NCBI RefSeq assembly: GCF_002099425.1
Contig: NW_018344262.1
Span: 322,501-386,500, forward strand
Length of the DNA stretch: 64,000 nt
Reading direction: 5' to 3'
Origin: Phascolarctos cinereus
Lineage: Eukaryota > Chordata > Mammalia > Diprotodontia > Phascolarctidae
Under the pieces are notes generated by a model. That model did not search any database, was not told the DNA's origin, and saw only the letters and a list, made by a program, of their open reading frames with translations. Of the stretch, positions 32,525 through 44,339 are shown in pieces; within the stretch, counting starts at the first letter, position 1; each line of letters begins with the position of its first letter. Both the position numbers and the translations under genes were made by a program.

Positions 32525-33365
32525 GGCTTCCTATAGGAGGTAGGATTTTAGTTGGGACTTAAAGGAAGACAGGGAGGTCAGTAGTCAGAGCAGAGGAGGG
32601 AGAGCATTCTGGGTATGAGGGACAGCCAGAGAAAGTGCCCAGAGCCAAAAGATGGAGGGTCTTTTTCATGGAACAGCCTTCAGGCCACTGTCACAGGATT
32701 GAAGAGTATGTGTTGGGGAGTAAGATGTAAGGAAACTGGAAAGGTGGGAGAAGGCTAGGTGATAAAGAGCTTGAATGCCAATACCAAACACACCATTTTG
32801 TATTTGCTCCTGGAAACGAGTTTATTGAAGGGGGGTGGAGAGGGGAGTGTGTGACATGAGCAGACTTTTATTTAAAGAAAATCACTTTGGTGTCTGAATA
32901 GAGCATGGATGGGAGTGAGGAGAGACCTGAGTCAGGCAGAGCCCCCAGCAGCTATTGCAATAGTCCAGGCATCAGTGATGAGGGCCTGCACCATAGCAGT
33001 GGCAGGGGCAGAGGAGAGAAGGCAGGGGTGGGGTATTCAAGGGATGTTGAAAAGGTGAAAGTGGCAGGCTTTGGCAACAGCTTGGATAGGGTGGGAGACA
33101 ACTAGTGAGGAATCCAGGATGACTCCTAGCTGGTGAACCTGAAGGAGACTGGTGTTGCCCTCTACAGTAATGGGCAAGGTAGGAAGTAGGAAAGGTTTAG
33201 GGGGAAGGATAATGAGTTCTGTTTTAGACATAGTGAGTTTAAGATGTCTCCTGGACACCCAATTCAAGATGTCTGAAAAGCAGTTGGAGATGGGAGATTG
33301 GAGATCAGCAGAGGGTTAGGGCAGGATAGGTAGATTTGAGAATCATCAGCATGGAGATGGTAATT
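32525..33365. repeat. Near-identical inverted repeat, arm 1
   Basis: Compared with the reverse complement of about 50500-51336 I count about 6 mismatches in about 840 bases. Beyond 33365 identity drops to roughly 85-90% with a 16-base indel. Confidence 0.88.
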
Positions 33366-33930
33366 AAATCCATGGGAGCTAAGGAGATCACCAAGTGAAG
33401 TAGTAAAGAGGGAGAATAGAAGAGGGCCCAGGATGGACTCCTGAGGGACATCTATGGTTAGAGGGTGTGATCTGGTGATGGCACAGCAAAGGAGGCAGAG
33501 AAGAAGTGGTCAGAGAGGAAGGAAGAAAAGCAGGAGAGAGTGATGTCACAAAAACTTAGACAGGAAAAGAAGGTGATGAACAGTGTCAAAAGCTGCAGAG
33601 AGGTCAAGGAGAAAGAGGAATAAGAAAAGGCCACCAGATGTAGCAAAATAAGAGATCATTAGTAACTTTGAAGAGAACAGTTTCAGTGGAATGATAAAAT
33701 TGAAAGACAGATTTTAAGGGGTTAAGAAGAAAGTAAAGGAGACAAAGTGGAGGTAGTTATTGTAGACAACATCTTCAAGGAGTTTAGCTCCAAAGGTAGA
33801 AGAGAAATAAGATGATAGTTAGCAGGGATGGAAAGATCAAGTGAGTTTTTTTTTTTTTCAGGATAGGGGAGATATCGTAGGCAGTAGAAAATAAGCCAGC
33901 AGAGAGAGGGAGATTAAAAATAAGTGAGAG

Positions 33931-34785
33931 TGTCTCCTCTGCTCTGCCAGCAGCTCTTCTGCCTTTGCCTCTCATCCTCTGAGAATCTACCCCTGTGCCA
34001 AGTTCATCTCTACTCATGCTTTTTTGAGGAGCAGCTCTCAGTGGCTGAGTTGGCCATTATCTGCAGTGATGCTAAGATAGCCAGAAGTTCAAACAGATGA
34101 GAACCTGAGCATCTTGGCAGCATCAGGTCCCCTGACCCCACCTGTCCCCAGATGTGGCTTCCAAACTAGTACCATATCAAGGAATAGGGACACAGAAGAA
34201 AAGTTCATCAGGGCAAGGGCTGCTACTATGGGGGTGGCTGGCTCCAGAACTGGGACCAGGACTGTATTTGAAAGTCTTATCATTAGTTATGCCAGGAACT
34301 CCTCCCTGAAGCAGCAGCTCTCCTACACCATCCTGAACTTTGCCCTGTCTGAGGCCCTGGGGCTCTTTTGCCCTGATGGTGGATTTCCTCATCCTCTTCG
34401 TCATGTGATGAAGCCATTTGTACTCCCCAACATTTCCAAACATTCCTCTTCCTCCTCCTGGTCCTTCCATGTCTCATCCAGTCTGTGTACCTCCCCCTCT
34501 ATCTCCTCAGGGAGCCCTGGGGAAAGCCATTGACTCAGGGTTTGACAGAAAGAAGGCAAATAAATACAAGAAGAAGAAGAAGAAGAAGAAGAAGAAGAAG
34601 AAGAAGAAGAAGAAGAAGAAGAAGAAGAAGAAGAAGAAGAAGAAGAAGAAGAAGAAGAAGAAGAAGAAGAAGAAGAAGAAAAAGAACAAGAAGAACAAGA
34701 ACAAGAACAAGAAGAAAAAGAACAAGAAGAACAAGAACAAGAACAAGAAGAAGAACAAGAAGAACAAGAACAAGAACAATAAAAG
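33931..34785 (+). pseudogene. ATP5MC2: Processed pseudogene of ATP synthase F0 subunit c (ATP5MC2 type)
   Basis: A retrocopy of the nuclear mRNA for the mitochondrial ATP synthase c subunit. The frame starts near 33985 with ATC where ATG is expected (IYPCAKFISTHAFLRSSSQ), then PLSAVMLR, a TAG stop at 34078-34080, and [19 protein letters not shown]. That leader matches ATP5MC2 (KRPEILTDESLSSLAVSCPL) better than MC1 or MC3. The mature part reads [37 protein letters not shown] and [10 protein letters not shown], with many substitutions. One codon is missing in QQL(F)SY, and an extra C shifts the frame after GLFC. There are no introns. A poly(A) signal AATAAA lies at about 34558, followed by a tail expanded to AAG. 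The duplication aagtgagag (33922-33930 and 34786-34794) marks L1-type insertion into the antisense LINE. Confidence 0.93.
34569..34785. repeat. GAA/TTC triplet tract grown from a poly(A) tail
   Basis: About 38 uninterrupted AAG units (34569-34682) followed by mixed AAG/AAC units to about 34780. It starts directly after the poly(A) signal of the pseudogene. Frames of poly-K, poly-R, poly-F or poly-L here are spurious. Confidence 0.95.
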
Positions 34786-36451
34786 AAGTGAGAGAATGGA
34801 GATGACAGATATAGGAGGACAATCTATTGGGAGAGACAAGATGGAATAAGATCACTTGGACAAGTAAAAGGGTTAGCTTTGGCAAGGAACAAGGCCACTT
34901 CATTATGTGAGACAGGTGAAGGAAGAGAGAGTGGCAGAAGGCACCTGAATGATGGAAGATGAGAAAGATAAAAGAAGAGGGAACTCACAGCTGAATGGTC
35001 TTGATTTTTTCAGTACATTATGAGGTAAGGTTTTCAGCTGAGAAAGTTGAAGGACAGGGAGCCAAGAGAGGTTTGAAGGGGGAATTAAAAGGTTTGGAAG
35101 AGCTGCTGTAGAGAGTGGGAGACCGAGTTGACAAGGGAGGTAGAGTAGGATTGCCAAGCAGCAGTGAGAGCCCAGTTGAGGTTGTGTAACAAATTTAGAG
35201 TAAATCCATTTAGAATGGTTGTATGATTTTCTCCATCTTTGCTCAGCATCATGTGTGTAGGAGCGAAGGCAATGAATGGTGGGAGTGATGCAAGACTGAG
35301 GCTTGGCTGGGCATAACCTGTGATATGATAAGGGGGCCAGTGATTCAAGGTAGAGTTGAATTGAATTCACCAAAGATGAGGAAAAGAGGAGAGTGGCTAG
35401 TGTCAGGGAGAGAGCCTGGGAGAAGAGTAAGGGATCGGCAAGGTATTAGAGGTCATACTGCTGATGAAGAGTAGAGTTTTGTTAGGGAAGGCAGAGGGAG
35501 AGGTGAAAAGCCAAAAGATGATGACAGATAAAGGGATTTCAGAATTCTTGAATATGGAGGTGGTACATTTGCAGGTGATGGAAAGATCAAGGGTATGACC
35601 ACCTTCATGTGTGGCTGAGTTTGAGTGGAGTAGTAGCTCATGAGAGGTGAGCAGGTTGAGAAAACTGAGTGGTTAGGGTGTTTCAGAGTCAATACATATG
35701 TTGAAGTCCCCTAGTATGAGGGGAGGAGTTGGGGAGGACGGAAAAATTTTAAGCCATTACAATTCATTGAGAAAAGAGGGAGAGTGACTTAGGGGTCTAT
35801 AGACAACCAAGATTTTGATTGGATAGTAGATATGAAGAGCACAAACCTCAAAAGAAGAGAGGTTACTAAGTGAAGGAGGAAGGGGAAGAACCTAGAAGTG
35901 GTATAGGGAGCAAGAAGTATTCCAACTTCCCCACCTCAACTAGTGAACTGAGGAGAATGAGTGAGGGTATAGCCTGTACTGGAAAGGGTGGCTGGGGAGG
36001 TTGTGTCATCAGAGTGGCACGTTTCAGTAAGAGCTAGTAGACAGAAAGAGTGGGAGAGGAAAAGATTTAAGATGAAGGGAAGTCTGTTACCTATGGCATT
36101 CCAGAGGGTACTGTGGAAGGCTGGATGGGGAAACTTAAGAGTGGGAGGGTTGATGGGGATGGAAATGAGGAATTGAATGGGAGGGGGTGTTGAGTGGGGT
36201 TCAGATGATGATCTACAGGAGTTCAGAGTCCCTGTGATGTGAAGGGTATGACACTGGGTACAGGGTGTCACTGCTCAACCCTCAAAGGGCAAGCAGGCAG
36301 GAGAAAAGAGGCTTGACTTTCAAGTATTTCATTTCTTCCCAACATCACACCTGAATGAAGTGGGTGGGGCACTAGGGCCACACTTCCAACACCAACATTC
36401 AGCACAGCTCCTGGCACATAGCAAGTGCTTAATAAATGTTTCTTAACTATT

Positions 36452-36570
36452 GTTGTTTCATCCTTCATTCTCTAAGAGGTCCGATGACATCACTGGTGAA
36501 TTGGATTGAAGTGAGGCAGAGTTGCACAAAGTCTTTGGCCTCACTCTCTCTTCCAGAGTCATCCAAGTCC
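36452..36570 (-). mobile_element. Element with an RTE-like tail (RTESINE-like), antisense
   Basis: TTCATTCTCTAAGAGGTCCG, GATGACATCACTGG and CCTCACTCTCTCTTCCAGAG, the reverse of the tail shared with RTE. Confidence 0.65.
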
Positions 36571-37740
36571 AGTGACAGGACTTGACTAACTGTCAGAGGA
36601 GGGACTTGAACCCAGGTCTTCTTGGAAGCAAGGCCAGTTCTCTTTCTTCCACATCACACTGACTCTCAAATGAGTAGAATCGCGCAAAATAAATCTGTGT
36701 TACATTGGTCAAGTCTGAAAATGCACATCTCATTCTGTACCTATAGTCCATCATGTCTCCTGACTTGTGTTTTCTACCATATTCTTCAATGTCCTCCTCT
36801 ATGCCTCTTTCCCACTGAAATAGCCAGATGGAATTGGTTTGGAGAAGCTTGGCAGTTGCTCAGTCTAATTTCTCTACTTCTTAATCCTCTGCAACAGACA
36901 TTGGCACCAAGTGACACGTGCCTTCGTGGGGGTCTTTTGGCTAACGTTCAGCACAGCTAGGCAATGAACAAGTGTCCCATGAAAGGCTGTTTCATGGTGC
37001 CTCTGGGTACATAATGAACCTAACTCTGGCCATGGCTCTAAGGGAAAAGAGAGGAGCCAGGAAGTCTTGAAGTGGCCCTGGCTAGGGTCAACACGGTCTG
37101 AGCTTAATCAGGCCTGGGCTCTATGGAGACACAGAATGAGAGAAATGGGCAGATATATGGGCAATTGTCAAGCTGGACTGGCAGGACTAGGGAAAACCAT
37201 CTCCTCCCCCGATGGTGGCAAGAGTCTGGGTGGAGATTTTGTCCCAAATGTTTCTCTGAGGGGAAAAAGAGGAGAATGTATTTGCTCGGGAAAGCATGTG
37301 AGGCTGTTTCTCTGTTGTTTCATTGTTCATTTCAGTCCCAATGAAATGTTGGACTCTGGAACTAGGTGGGGATAGCAAGAAGAGACAGCTGATTAACCAG
37401 CTGAAAGAAATGATATAATGGAAAATAATGCCCCAAACTGAATCCCAATCTCCATGAATTTCAGAGTGAGCAGAAAATGAGTTACATAGGTCTCTTTTCA
37501 TCTCTAAATCCTGCATTTATCTAAGAACCTATAAACCTTCCTCCTATTTAGCTGCAACTCTTTTATGTCTCTGCTTCTGTTTTCATTTCTAGCCAGACTG
37601 TGACCTCCGTGTGATTCATTTCCTCCTTCCTCCTGTGATGAGTGCAGCAGCTTATTCATCATTGGACAAAGAGCTCACGTGTAGAGAGTCTCAATGGCTA
37701 AATTAGCATTCAAGATGCTTGCTGAAAATCATGTGCTTCC
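36571..37740. other. No recognised feature
   Basis: Apparently unique. Overlapping open frames at 37067-37516 on both strands carry no protein signature I know. Confidence 0.5.
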
Positions 37741-37744
37741 TAAC

Positions 37745-38165
37745 ACTTTCCTTTTTAAAAAATTAAATGAAATGTTTTTTCAATTAACAAAAATTGATTT
37801 TGTCTCCCTCCCACCCACCCCCATGCCCATTGAAAAGAAAAGAAAAAAGAAAAACAAAATCCTTGTAACAAATATGCCTAGTCGAGCAAAATAAATTCCT
37901 GCATTGGCTCTGTCAAAATGAAAAAAAAAGGAATGTCTCATTCTGTATCCTGCACTCATTACTCCTCTGTCAGGAGGTGGGTAGCCTATTTTCCTTTTCT
38001 TTAAATTAATTTTTTCCCCAATTAGCAAAATCTATTTTCTCTCCCTCCCACTCATGCCCACCATTAAAAAAGAAAAAGAAAATTCTTGTAACAAATAAAC
38101 AAAATCAAGCAAAACAAATTCCCACATTGGCCATGATCAAATATGTTTGTCTGATCGAGCACCTC
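37745..38165 (-). mobile_element. LINE 3'-end piece in two tandem copies
   Basis: A module occurs at about 37765-37905 and again at 38005-38135: CAATTAACAAAAATTGATTT, CTCCCTCCCACCCAC, ATCCTTGTAACAAATA and CCTGCATTGGC against the matching AGCAAAATCTATTTTCTC, CTCCCTCCCACTCAT, TTCTTGTAACAAATA and CCACATTGGCC. The same end (CACCACATTGGCC) recurs near 28325. Confidence 0.6.
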
Positions 38166-38860
38166 TCTTTCAGGGTGTAGGGAGCATTTTTCATCATTGG
38201 TCCCCTGGAATCGAGGTGGATGTGTGTGTGGATGTGGGTGTGCATATGTATATGTACATATGGTCTCATACGTATACTTTCTCTGATTTCTCTATTGCTT
38301 AGATAAATGGGTTTCCTTGCTACTTACTATGTGTGTTCATTGTGGAACTGGCTTTTAGTGGGAAGGGGGTCAAGTCTTGGATATACAGCTTTTCCCATGA
38401 ATGAATAGTGATCAGAAGTTTAGCCTAAATCTGAAAACTACATCCCCTAAACTAACACTATTTAAGGGAGCAGACAATTCTAGCCCGGTACCCACTGGAG
38501 AGCTGAGTGATAGACTCTGGCCCCGACCTCCTGCTTCCTTCCCCTCTTGGCGGGAATTAAAGTCTCCCTCGGAGAAGGGCCGAGGGTGGACAGGGGTGGA
38601 TGGGGATGGATGGGGTTGGGGGGGGGGAGAAGCTAGAGATGTCTATTCTGTCTCCCTTTGAGCTACACAATGACACTCTCTTGCTACATTCGGGTGACAA
38701 CCTTGCCACAGTATCAGTGTCAGATATTATCATTACACTGGGGAAATTGAAGCTTCACTCCCAGAGAGTGTGTACACTTCCACAAAAGTCAAGGTCAAGG
38801 CAGCAGGGTCATAATCCGCTCTGGGAAGATGAAAAAAGCACTGGATTGGGAGCTGGGGGA
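38166..38860. other. No recognised gene
   Basis: Includes a G-rich stretch near 38600-38632. A 189-codon frame from 38600 runs into SINE sequence and is not a gene. Confidence 0.5.
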
Positions 38861-38965
38861 AGCAGTTTGAGTCCCTGCTCTGCCATTCACTTGCTACCTG
38901 ACCCTGGCAAGACCCTCCCCTTCTCTGGGACTCAGTTTCTATATCTGTCAGATCAACAAGGGGGC
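38860..38965 (+). mobile_element. MIR-like fragment
   Basis: GCTCTGCCATTCACTTGCTACCTGACCCTGG and GACTCAGTTTCTATATCTGTC in MIR order. Confidence 0.6.
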
Positions 38966-39044
38966 TCCCATTTGGGGGGGTGGGCAATCCAATTTCCCAT
39001 TTCCATAGGGCTTTCCGCACCACCCTGGGAAGGACAGCATGTAG

Positions 39045-39260
39045 GTAGTTTGTTATTCAGTCATTTCAAGCGTGTCCAATTCCTCATGACCCCATTTGGG
39101 GTTTTCTTGGCAAAGATACTGGAATGGTTTGCCATTTCCTTCTCCAGAAGAACTGAGTCTCAGAGGTGAACTTACTTTCCCCAGGCCAACTAACAAGTAA
39201 ATAGTAGAGCCTAGATTTAAACTACTCTTGGAACTCTGAATCCAAGGCACCATGCAAGGA
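39045..39260 (-). mobile_element. tRNA-derived marsupial SINE (long form), antisense, partial
   Basis: CATGACCCCATTTGGGGTTTTC, GAATGGTTTGCCATTTCC, then a degraded inner part. The head is lost. Confidence 0.8.
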
Positions 39261-39828
39261 TAGGGAGGTGAGGAGAAGAGTGGCCCTCACTTGCCCCTCC
39301 AAGGTTTTCTGCACATTACCACTGCAGTACACACCTTCATTACTTTAGTGTTGAGCAAGCTTTCCAGGCTGCAATGGCAAAGGAAGGCCTCAGGGTGGTG
39401 ATACAGCACCACCCATGAACCTTGAGACTAGGCATTAGTTGCAGGAGTGGTGCAGAGCTGAGAGGGGAGGAGGAAAGGGAAAGAGTAGAGGTCACCTAGG
39501 AAAGAGGAGAAGAAAGGGCAACCATTTCATTAAGGAGGGCAGGATGAGAGGGGCAACAAAACAATTAGAGCAAGGGAGGTGTGGTCTCCTCCTGAGGTTT
39601 TGGCCCTAAGGATGACTGAGCCCCATCAGACCAACAGATAGATCCCACTAAAGAGCCCTCTACTGGTTGATACCATGATTACCAATAACTCCCTAAATCA
39701 GAACCAAGTAGTACAGACAGTTCTCACTTTACATAAATTTGCATTACACAAATTTGACTTTAGTAAGGAATTGCGAAGAAATCTGCATTCCAAAAAAAAG
39801 TTGACTTTACTGCATAATACCATTCTCA

Positions 39829-39889
<61 letters not shown>

Positions 39890-40755
39890 TGACTCTCCAC
39901 TTGGGCTCCATGGCCTCCCACCCTCTTACCAATACAAAACCAAAAAAAAAAAAACCAACTCTAAAACAAAAAAACCTCTTTAAGTAAAAGCAGAATAATG
40001 GGTTCCAGAGTATTCAGCCCAACTCATGTCTGTCTTCAGTTAATCCATTCCCAGATAGCACATTTCTGTCCCCAACCCCAACATGTCATCTGTCCTCTGG
40101 GACACAGCCCTATGTGCGCCCCCCCACCAGGTTTCTTCTCCTGCTCTCACTTCTTTGTATTACATAAAAATCTCTTTACTTAGAGATCTGCAGAATGGCC
40201 CACTTATGTAAAGCAACAACTATCTGTATAGCTGCAACAACACTGGACTGGGGAGTCAGAATACCTAGGTTTAATTAACTGTGTGATCTTAAGCCAATCA
40301 CTTCTCTGGTTATCCCCTTTTGGCTAACCTTCCTATGATGAGTTCCACCATACTTCCCAAGGCTGGGCTGTGGACAGCAGGCCAAAACTCAGAGACTTTC
40401 CAACTTGGTAAATCTACCATAACCTGTGCTCGAACTGCCTGAGTCTTTGTTGGAGGCACAGGTTCACTCAGTCTTGGTATCCCCAGCACTTCTCCCAAGA
40501 CTTTGCACAAAGTAGGTGCTTAAAAATGCTGATTAGATTGGACTAGAGAAATTCAAAAGAAATACCAGGCCACAATGAGACATTTTAGGAGGAGGCCTGT
40601 GGAAAAGGGTTTGATTATTTTAATTAGGGTAGGGATCCTCTTTTCTACTTTTCCTGCCTTTGCCATAGGTCCTACCACAGACCAGAGAACATAGTAGATA
40701 CTCAATAAAAATCTCATGTACTAATAAATGAATGAGTTCTCCATCACTATTCAAA
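39261..40755. other. Mostly unassigned
   Basis: Contains the (TC)n tract at 39832-39884, an A-rich run near 39940, and a weak SINE-like piece around 40220-40310. No gene seen. Confidence 0.5.
39832..39884. repeat. (TC)n microsatellite
   Basis: Pure TC/CT run of about 52 bases. Confidence 0.96.
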
Positions 40756-40759
40756 AGCC

Positions 40760-40990
40760 CTAGAGATTCTTCCCTCCCAACACCTCTTATATCCCTTCCT
40801 TCCTCTCCACTTCCACAGTTACTGCCCTAGTTCAGGCCCTCATCACTTCTCCCTTGGACTGTTACACCAGCCCCCTAAGTGGTCTCCCTGTTTCTAGCCC
40901 CTCCCCTCTTCAACCCATCTTCCACATAGCTGCCAAAATAAGGTTCCTAAAGCACAGGTCATTCTGTGAAAACTTTTCAATGGTTCCCTG
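40760..40990 (+). mobile_element. L2-type LINE 3' fragment
   Basis: CTCTCCACTTCCACAGTTACTG, CAGGCCCTCATCACTTCTCC, GTTCCTAAAGCACAGGTCA and AACTTTTCAATGGTTCCCTG: standard L2 order. Confidence 0.8.
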
Positions 40991-40994
40991 CTGA

Positions 40995-41078
40995 ATAAGT
41001 ATCTGAGGCAATATTTGAACTCAGGTCCTCTTGACTGTAGATCCAGTACTCTATCCACTAAGTCACCTAGCTGCCAAG
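40995..41078 (-). mobile_element. tRNA-derived SINE, antisense head fragment
   Basis: TATTTGAACTCAGGTCCTC, ACTCTATCCACTAAG and CACCTAGCTGCC. Confidence 0.75.
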
Positions 41079-41505
41079 AAAACTGAATATAAAATAAGGC
41101 CCAGAAAATAAGCCAGAACCAGGCCTTACTGCTTTAAGAGCCAAGCTACAGAGTCAATATTCATTCTGTGGGCAATATCGTTTAATAGAAATCATGCTAG
41201 CTTTTTGAAGTCGGAAAATCTGGATTCCAACCTCACCTCTACCACCATCAGTTCTTTCTCTGGGGATGGAGAGCATTTTTCATCATAAGGCCTTTGGAAT
41301 TGTCTTAGGCTCTTCATATTATATATCCCAGGGGACTGACTCCAATGGGATCATTTCTCCTTTTGGTTCCTTGTACCAACCTCCCTCCTACTACCCATGG
41401 AACTAGTTACTCAAGTAAAATCTCTAATGTACTCACTGGATAACTCATGTCTAGATTTACACTATATACTTTTATACACTAATGGTGTATAAAAACAATT
41501 TAGAT
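41079..41505. other. No recognised feature
   Basis: No gene or clear repeat, apart from a GCATTTTTCATCATAAGGCC motif typical of the antisense L1 end near 41270. Confidence 0.45.
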
Positions 41506-42955
41506 GATATCTAAAAAAATAAAATTAAAGGGTGAAAGAGGAATGCACTAGGAGAAAGGGAAAGGGAAAGGTAGAAGGGGCAAATTATCTCATACAAAAG
41601 AGGCAAGAAAAAACTTTTACAGTAAAAAATGGGTGAAGTGAGGGAGTGAATGAACCTTACTCTCATCAGAATTGGCTCCAAGAGGGAATAACATACACAC
41701 TTAACTGGGTACAGAAATCTATCTTACCCTACAGGAAAGTAGGAGGGGAAGGGGACAAGAGAAGGAGGTGGGGTGACAGAAAGGAGGGCAGATTGGGGGA
41801 AGAGGTAGTCAGAATCAAAACACTTTTGAGGAGGGACAAAATGAAAGGAGAGACAGAATAGATTAAATTGAGGAGGAAATAGGATGGAGAGAAATACAGT
41901 TAGCAATCCTAATTGTGAAAAAAATTGGAAGCAAGTTTCTCTAATAAAGGCCTCATTTCTCAAATTCTCATATAGAGAACTGAGTCAAATTTATAAAAAT
42001 AAGAGCCATTCCCAATTGATAAATGATCAAAAGATATGAACAGTTTTCAGATGAAGTAATCAGTTATCTATTGCCATATGAAAACAATGCTCTAAATCAT
42101 TATTGATTGGAGAAATGCAAATTAAAACAATTCTGATTCTAATAGGACAGAAAAGGAAAAAGACAAATGTTGGAGGGGACGTGAGAAAAATGAGACATTA
42201 ATGCACTATTTAACCAGTCTGTAGAGCAATTTGGAACTATGTCCAAAGGGCTATAAAACCATGCATACCCTTTCACCTAGCAATATACCGCTACCAGGTC
42301 TGTATTGAAAAATAGATTAAAAAAAAAAAAAGGAAAGGGACCTATACATACAAAAACATTTACAGCAGCTCATTTCTGGGGGCAAAGAATTAGAAAATTG
42401 AGGGGATGCCCATCAATTGGGGAATGGCTGAACAAGTAATAGTATGTGATTATGATGGAATATTATTGTATTATAAGAAATGATGAGCAGGATGTTTTCA
42501 GAAAAACCTGGAAAGACTTGCATGGGCTGATGCAAAGGGAAATGTACTGTGCACAAAGTAACACCAATATTGTAAGATGATCAGCAGTGAATGACTTAGC
42601 TATTCTCAGCAACACAACGATCCAAGACCACTCTGAAGGACTTAGGATGAAAAATGCTATCCATCCCCAAAGAAAGAACTGATGGTGTCTGAATACAGAT
42701 GGAAGCATGGTTTTTTTACTTTATTTTTCTTGAGTTTTTTTTTTTTCTTGTCTATGTTTTCTTTCATAACATAACTAATATGGAAATATGTTTTGGATGA
42801 TGACATATGTATAACCTATATCGAATTGCTTTCCTTCTCAGTGAGGGGCAGGGGAGGAAGGGAGAGAATTTGGAACTCAAAGTTTTAAAAGCAAATGTTA
42901 AAAATTGTTTTACATTTAATCGGGGAAAAATAAAATGCTAAACAAAAAAAAAAAC
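41506..42955 (+). mobile_element. Half-L1 (HAL1-like) element, second copy with the same internal junction
   Basis: The 5' end is missing. It begins in the noncoding leader after ORF1, then passes at about 41930-41960 into the ORF2 C-terminal remnant (AAGGCCTCATTTCTCAAA) as the copy at 22.8-26.5 kb does. It ends in the same 3' UTR type. ORF2 text is broken. Confidence 0.82.
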
Positions 42956-42964
42956 TAAAGAAAA

Positions 42965-43910
42965 AATTACTTGAAACTAGAATGACATTACACATGAATC
43001 ACAGGTCAGGGAAATTCAGTCTCACACCCCAAGGGTCATGTAGAAATTATCAAGCAAGTTTAAAAGAGAGTCATCTGAGAGGCTAGAACAAGTACGGTGT
43101 TCTAGCTAACCCCTGTGAAGAGGAACAGGTCTGCTCTTTCTCTGCCAAGACCCCAGTTTAGCCACAGGAGGACCCTTCAAGTTCCTAATGTTTCAGAGGG
43201 TGTTAGACTTCCTTTTTTTCCATAGCTGATCTAGAGGAGTCTCAGATCAGCTAGCAAGTGTGGCTGCATTGGGAGCCAAGGATAGATTGAACATAAATTC
43301 ATGACTCTACAAGAAGTCTAGCAAAGAGACTAAGAGGAACTAATGCCGAAGGGGAACTTCTTGACCACTCCATGAATGGGAGAAAATAACTTGCAACAAC
43401 CAGGAGCTGTGAATACCCCTTGGCTACACGTGTCTCTAAGCTTGAACCCACTTTCCCCTGGACTCTGCACTGGTGGGAGAGGGTATCCCAGACTTGTATG
43501 GGGACATTGGTACCAACTCTTCTCCAGCCCCTTCAAATCTTATAAGGCCTTCTTTCCTCTAAAAGTTAGGGGGGTGGTAGAGAGAAGAGGAGGCCTAGGC
43601 TGAGGCTAGAGGCCTCTCCTTCCTCTCAAAGTGGTTCCTTTCCTTCTTAGGGGGAAACATAGCTCTTGACCCAATCTCTAAAATGACTCTAGTCTTCAAT
43701 TCACTTGATATTTATAAGTGACCCCTAGGGTATGACCAAGTTTCCTCAGCCCTACCTTCCCAAATACTCTATTTTTGTAACAGAGGAGTTCAAGGAAGAC
43801 TAGCACTTCTGCTGTGAAGGCTTGCCCAGCCCTTTTCAGGGCTTCTCATATATCTTTGTGTTCACAGGCCCTGAAATCTCACCTGTGGCCCCAAGAAGCT
43901 GTAGCATGCA
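42965..43910. other. No recognised feature
   Basis: Apparently unique, moderately GC-rich sequence with short open frames of no known type. Confidence 0.5.
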
Positions 43911-43914
43911 CAGT

Positions 43915-44335
43915 GGCCACACCTTGGTAAACTGTTTGGTAGACAGGCTAAAGCAGGTAACCAACAGGCCTCAAACCCATCAGTGAGTTAGAGGGGGGTC
44001 TTCCCCAAGCATGTGAAGACTTCCTCTGGTGAAATGGGCAAATGAGAACAATTCGGATGAGAACAATTCGTTTCAATGGTCATGAAGGCAGCTGAAGTAG
44101 GTACTGTGGAGTGCTTACAGCTTGGTTAGCCGTCCATGACACCAAAGTCATCCACTGCATCCTGGTCCATCCCAGTCCTCCTTTTGCCACTGCACTTCGT
44201 TGACTCTGGAAGAGAGAGTAAGGCTCGTGACTTTGTGCAGTTCTGCCTCACTTAAATCCAGTTCACGCAGAAGTCAAGACATGACCCTATGAGTCACTGA
44301 TCCTCTTCAAAGGATCAACAACAGCCTTTGTAACA
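43915..44335 (+). mobile_element. Element with an RTE-like tail (RTESINE-like)
   Basis: Shares about 420 bases at roughly 75-80% identity with 51690-52200: GCCTCAAACCCATCAGT, GTGAAGACTTCC, TCATGAAGG, CTGAAGTAGG, GTCATCCACTG. The end (CCTCTTCAAAGGATCAACAAC) resembles the RTE 3' end. A 15-base GATGAGAACAATTCG-type tandem duplication lies near 44046. Confidence 0.65.
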
Positions 44336-44339
44336 TCAC

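Larger units (their letters stand above)
32430..36255 (-). mobile_element. L2/CR1-type LINE, near full length, antisense
   Basis: On the minus strand the order is endonuclease (FILNLFLSHSFCLLALTETC, TTSPATLSSTGYTLTHSP near 36000), middle region, RT (33450-33700), then the C-terminal part (MNWVSRRHLKLTMSKTELII at 33267) and the 3' end near 32430. Total about 3.0 kb without the inserted ATP5MC2 pseudogene. It has many breaks. The 3' third is about 99% identical to the inverted copy at 50.5-51.3 kb. Confidence 0.9.

Noticed and set aside
34418-34903. Open frames with poly-K, poly-R, poly-L or poly-F stretches
   Set aside because: They read through the GAA/TTC repeat at the pseudogene tail and are not proteins.
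38600-39169. A 189-codon open frame on the plus strand
   Set aside because: It runs through MIR-like and SINE sequence at its 3' end, has no recognisable domain and no supporting start or splice context.
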